Below are positions 7,193-9,102 of a stretch of DNA of 9,102 nucleotides, piece after piece. The number at the start of each line of letters is the position of its first letter. Positions within the stretch are counted from its first letter, which is position 1. A program made the translations under genes and the position numbers. The notes beneath the pieces are model-generated. The model was not told the DNA's origin. It searched no databases and worked only from the letters and a program-made list of their open reading frames with translations. Source of the stretch: JAAYJS01 sp964346185 (GTDB lineage Bacteria > Bacillota > Clostridia > Eubacteriales > Eubacteriaceae); assembly GCA_964346185.1 (NCBI GenBank), contig CAYFTR010000042.1, positions 1 through 9,102 of the forward strand. Reading direction: 5' to 3'.

Positions 7193-8365
7193 TTAACCTT
7201 TATAATTTCTACAGAATTCCTGTACGGCCAATACATTTTCTCTCTTGGCATCATTGCGATAGGACACCATTTTATTTTGCCCCATAATAAAACCGCCGTC
7301 TTTTCCAAGCTCGTCGACCAATACTTTTGCATATTCAAGGCATTCTTCTTTGCTTTTACGCCCTAAAAGATCGGTCGTCATGCCGCCGCTGATGGCAACA
7401 TTGGGTAATTTTTTTCGTATATCAAACACGTTGTCCTGTTCAAGTTGCAACATAATAACGCCTTTAGGGACATCTTGGAAAAATTCATAAAAACGTCCGA
7501 TAAAAGCTTCGGAAAAAATCATTACCTTTTGGTTGTTTTTAATACTGCCGTCGATAATATTTTTAATATAAGGCCAATATAATTCTTCAAATTGTTTTAC
7601 AGTTAAAATAGAGTGTCCCAGCAAACAAATATAAGTTGAGAAAATAGTATCGTCTGCAGGTTTTAAAGTGTGAATTAATTCGTGTCGTTTGGAGCTGCCG
7701 GTTAAGCCTTCAATTGCTTTGCACGCTTCAAAAAGAAGCTTCGGTCTTCTTCTCAAGTCAATGGAAACGCCCTTTATTCCTCTTAAATAGTTGAATAAGA
7801 ATTCAAAGGGAACATTTTCAGTCAGTATTGATTTGTTTGGAACACCATATTGATGAACAAATTTATCGGTCATTCGAGCCATAAATGCATCAAATGTATT
7901 TAATTCCTTAACAGAGTCTACAAAACTGTCAACTGCTTTGTCTGTGTTAAAAGTTTTGCATTTTCTCGGTATAACCAATTCCCATAAATATTTTATCGGA
8001 TTGTCGATCAGTAGCTTATACTCTTCATCGGGTGACTCCATAAAGTTATGGTCTTCAGTAATACTGATCATTTCTTTTTCGTCATCGACTACGTAGGCGT
8101 TTCCGTCTACTGCATCAAAAACTCGAAACGGATTTCTGTGGCCGATATAATTATAAAAATCAAATTGATAACGTTCGTGAAATTGACTGATGACATCTTC
8201 CAATATGTCGTAATGATAAATGGCATCACTCATTTTTAAACCGGCATCTAAGATCATCCAGGAAAAGTAAACGGAATGTGTTGGTATTCGATCCGTCTTT
8301 TCAAAACCGATTGCTTTATGGACAGTATCCAGCCTTTCTTGTAATAGTGCTTTTGACTTGTTCAT
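7193..8365 (-). CDS. URO-D/MtaA-superfamily protein lacking the zinc-ligand motif
   Basis: This 390-residue protein belongs to the uroporphyrinogen decarboxylase/cobamide methyltransferase superfamily by overall pattern: an N-terminal helix ending FEKTDRIPTHS, a C-terminal ISGGMTTDLLGRKSKEECLEYAK and GKDGGFIMGQNKMV. The true HemE signature (P-x-W-x-M-R-Q-A-G-R) is absent, so this is not the haem enzyme. In MtaA-like enzymes a His-x-Cys pair and a later Cys bind zinc. Here the first site reads MIFSEAFIGR (residues 282-291) and the second GQNKMV (362-367), with no such ligands; E286 and R291 stand out instead. ATG at 8363-8365 is preferred over a TTG seven codons upstream because AGGAG (8371-8375) lies inside that extension. 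It sits between a 42-codon gene and the MFS gene in an apparent operon. A role in methyl or one-carbon metabolism is possible but unproven. Confidence 0.85.
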   Translation of the reverse strand: MNKSKALLQERLDTVHKAIGFEKTDRIPTHSVYFSWMILDAGLKMSDAIYHYDILEDVISQFHERYQFDFYNYIGHRNPFRVFDAVDGNAYVVDDEKEMISITEDHNFMESPDEEYKLLIDNPIKYLWELVIPRKCKTFNTDKAVDSFVDSVKELNTFDAFMARMTDKFVHQYGVPNKSILTENVPFEFLFNYLRGIKGVSIDLRRRPKLLFEACKAIEGLTGSSKRHELIHTLKPADDTIFSTYICLLGHSILTVKQFEELYWPYIKNIIDGSIKNNQKVMIFSEAFIGRFYEFFQDVPKGVIMLQLEQDNVFDIRKKLPNVAISGGMTTDLLGRKSKEECLEYAKVLVDELGKDGGFIMGQNKMVSYRNDAKRENVLAVQEFCRNYKG

Positions 8366-8370
8366 TTTTA

Positions 8371-8375
8371 CTCCT
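8371..8375 (-). promoter_or_regulatory. Ribosome binding site that sets the URO-D-like start
   Basis: AGGAG on the minus strand lies five bases before ATG 8363-8365. The in-frame TTG at 8384-8386 would place this site inside the coding sequence and has no comparable site of its own. Confidence 0.8.
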
Positions 8376-8388
8376 AAATTTGTCAATA

Positions 8389-8517
8389 TTATGTAAGTAT
8401 GAAATTAATATAACGAATCATAAATGCTTCTTTTTCCTCTTTCGGAATCTCCAAGAGTGATTTAGCATACTCCCAACCTTCGGGATAGGAACTTAATAAG
8501 ATATCATTATTATCCAT
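8389..8517 (-). CDS. Small 42-residue protein, function unknown
   Basis: A short gene starts at ATG (8515-8517) and ends at TAA (8389-8391). It begins MDNNDILLSSYPEGWEYAKS and ends EAFMIRYINFILT. The AGGAGG at 8524-8529, six bases before the ATG, is one of the strongest ribosome binding sites in the window. The gene ends 23 bp before the URO-D-like start, on the same strand. The peptide is acidic near the N-terminus, has a charged middle (EIPKEEKE) and a hydrophobic end, with no signal peptide and no run of repeated residues as in attenuator leaders. It could be a small partner of the downstream enzyme, or a truncated relic of a larger gene kept for translational coupling. I do not recognise a family. 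Translation is likely; function is unknown. Confidence 0.6.
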   Translation of the reverse strand: MDNNDILLSSYPEGWEYAKSLLEIPKEEKEAFMIRYINFILT

Positions 8518-8643
8518 TTGTATCCTCCTTGTCTACAAAAAATGTCTGTCTAATAGCATCTATACATATTGTAGAACGTTTTCAAAAAAATAAAAAATAC
8601 ATAATAATTATAAAATATATAAATATTGTTTATAGATAAAGAC

Positions 8644-8779
8644 TATTGATAAACCATCAATACCGAAAGAGCCTTTGATTAAATTTACATTAAGTTAAAG
8701 CACCCAGAATTATCAGGAAGAAAACGTATATTCGGGTAGTGTCAGTTTGTATTTTTAAGTGACTGAGCAGCCTTCGGTA
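8644..8779. other. Candidate structured RNA or leader element (clustered hairpins)
   Basis: TATTGAT (8644-8650) pairs with ATCAATA (8656-8662). Next, TACCGAA (8661-8667) matches TTCGGTA (8773-8779) and can close a domain. Inside it are an interrupted hairpin (8671-8701), a 10-bp hairpin with two single-base bulges (ACCC-a-GAAT-t-AT, 8702-8713, with ATATTCGGGT, 8728-8737), and TCAGT (8742-8746) with ACTGA (8762-8766). On the minus strand it would lie in the leader of the small-protein/URO-D/MFS operon. On the plus strand it would be a free-standing RNA. The strand is undecided. The pairings are visible, but in AT-rich DNA some could arise by chance. Confidence 0.3.
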
Positions 8780-8890
8780 GTATCAAGAGACATGCGTTTA
8801 ATATTTCATCTGAATATTTGATGATATTGATATCGTGAAGTTGGGGTTTTGGAGGGTAGTTAAATTATAAGAAATTAAGTAAAAAGGTAA

Positions 8891-8934
8891 AACTCGACAA
8901 AAAGATATTATTAGAATGTTCTTTATGTCGAGTT
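8891..8934 (-). terminator. Terminator of the cysteine synthase gene
   Basis: AACTCGACA (8891-8899) pairs with TGTCGAGTT (8926-8934). The stem extends by four more pairs beyond one mismatch (8901-8904 with 8921-8924), with a 16-base loop. On the minus strand the stem runs into TTTTACCTTTTT, a fitting tail for ending transcription of the gene at the right edge. On the plus strand the following sequence is less T-rich. Confidence 0.65.
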
Positions 8935-9039
8935 ATTTTGAAAATTTTAAATTATAAAAGTTTGTATTTAAAGCTTCTTTAATAATTTTGTTGATTTTTT
9001 ATAGTTATTGAGGGTAAAAATTTAGAATTTATTATTAAA

Positions 9040-9102
9040 CTATTCTTCTTGCTCAAACAAGGCGGTGCTTAAATATTTTTCGCCCCTGTCTGGGAAAATC
9101 AC
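9040..9102 (-). CDS. cysK: Cysteine synthase, C-terminal end only (partial)
   Basis: The last 20 codons before a TAG (9040-9042) read VIFPDRGEKYLSTALFEQEE. The P-D-x-G-E-x-Y-L-S-T pattern near the C-terminus is characteristic of O-acetylserine sulfhydrylase (cysteine synthase A), a PLP enzyme that makes cysteine from O-acetylserine and sulfide. The rest of the gene lies beyond the right edge. A related PLP enzyme such as cystathionine beta-synthase shares this tail and cannot be excluded from so short a piece. Confidence 0.75.
   Translation of the reverse strand: MIFPDRGEKYLSTALFEQEE

Larger units (their letters stand above)
8531..9039. other. Gene-poor intergenic region of about 500 bp
   Basis: No open frame here has a credible start, ribosome binding site and length. 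The stretch 8581-8640 is extremely AT-rich and may hold the promoter for the 42-codon gene operon, although no hexamer pair is convincing. Further right are a cluster of hairpins (8644-8779), a possible minus-strand -10 TATAAT (8864-8869) with only a poor -35, and a terminator hairpin (8891-8934). The remainder to 9039 is AT-rich 3' sequence of the cysteine synthase gene. Confidence 0.6.

Noticed and set aside
8384..8386. TTG start giving a seven-codon longer URO-D-like protein
   Set aside because: The AGGAG that best fits translation lies inside that extension and is correctly spaced for the ATG at 8363-8365.
8570..8585. Catabolite-repression (cre) site upstream of the 42-codon gene
   Set aside because: TTGAAAACGTTCTAC on the minus strand matches the first part of a cre consensus, but its last two conserved positions do not fit. 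One such partial match is expected by chance.
8694..8805. Cobalamin riboswitch on the plus strand
   Set aside because: There is a loose resemblance (a GGGT/ACCC helix and CAAGAGACATG near the end), but the conserved core elements are missing and no plus-strand gene follows.
8640..8880. Insertion-sequence remnant or decayed coding region
   Set aside because: Reading the plus-strand frames and part of the minus strand gives only short peptides with many stops, and I saw no convincing terminal inverted repeats or target duplication.

Overview
The window looks like chromosomal DNA of a low-to-moderate GC member of the Bacillota, probably an anaerobic clostridium-like organism. The evidence is strong AGGAGG-type ribosome binding sites, T-tailed hairpin terminators, A/T-rich spacers and typical families: an OmpR-type regulator with its kinase, a PanF-like sodium symporter with its small YhdT-like partner, a LysR regulator and a uroporphyrinogen-decarboxylase-like (URO-D/MtaA superfamily) protein. 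The species cannot be named from this sequence.

Left part (1-2827, visibly richer in GC). A secreted Gly/Cys-rich small protein is encoded on the minus strand. It diverges from a two-component pair on the plus strand: an OmpR-family response regulator, interrupted by a 49-N assembly gap, and a membrane histidine kinase whose GTG start overlaps the regulator stop codon. The shared intergenic region carries tandem 12-bp direct repeats and an inverted repeat that could be regulator sites. A perfect 22-bp-arm hairpin ends this block and also the convergent symporter gene.

Middle part (2826-5830, AT-rich). A two-gene minus-strand operon encodes a DUF997/YhdT-like two-helix membrane protein and a 13-helix sodium:solute symporter, with overlapping ends. 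A LysR regulator diverges from it. Its promoter (TTGACA-N17-TAAAAT) is overlapped by a near-perfect 18-bp palindrome, which fits autoregulation and control of the symporter operon.

Right part (5793-8530, AT-rich). A minus-strand operon runs from a previously uncalled 42-codon gene with a strong ribosome binding site, through a divergent URO-D-like protein lacking the usual zinc ligands, to an MFS transporter. A 14-bp hairpin separates the MFS gene from lysR. Substrates are unknown. Two transport systems flanking a LysR gene, plus a possible methyl-transfer enzyme, suggest uptake and catabolism of a small organic acid or methylated compound; this is inference.

Right edge (8531-9102). About 500 bp without a convincing gene contains a set of hairpins that can be drawn as a closed multi-branch RNA, then a terminator. 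The last 63 bases hold the C-terminal end of a minus-strand cysteine synthase.
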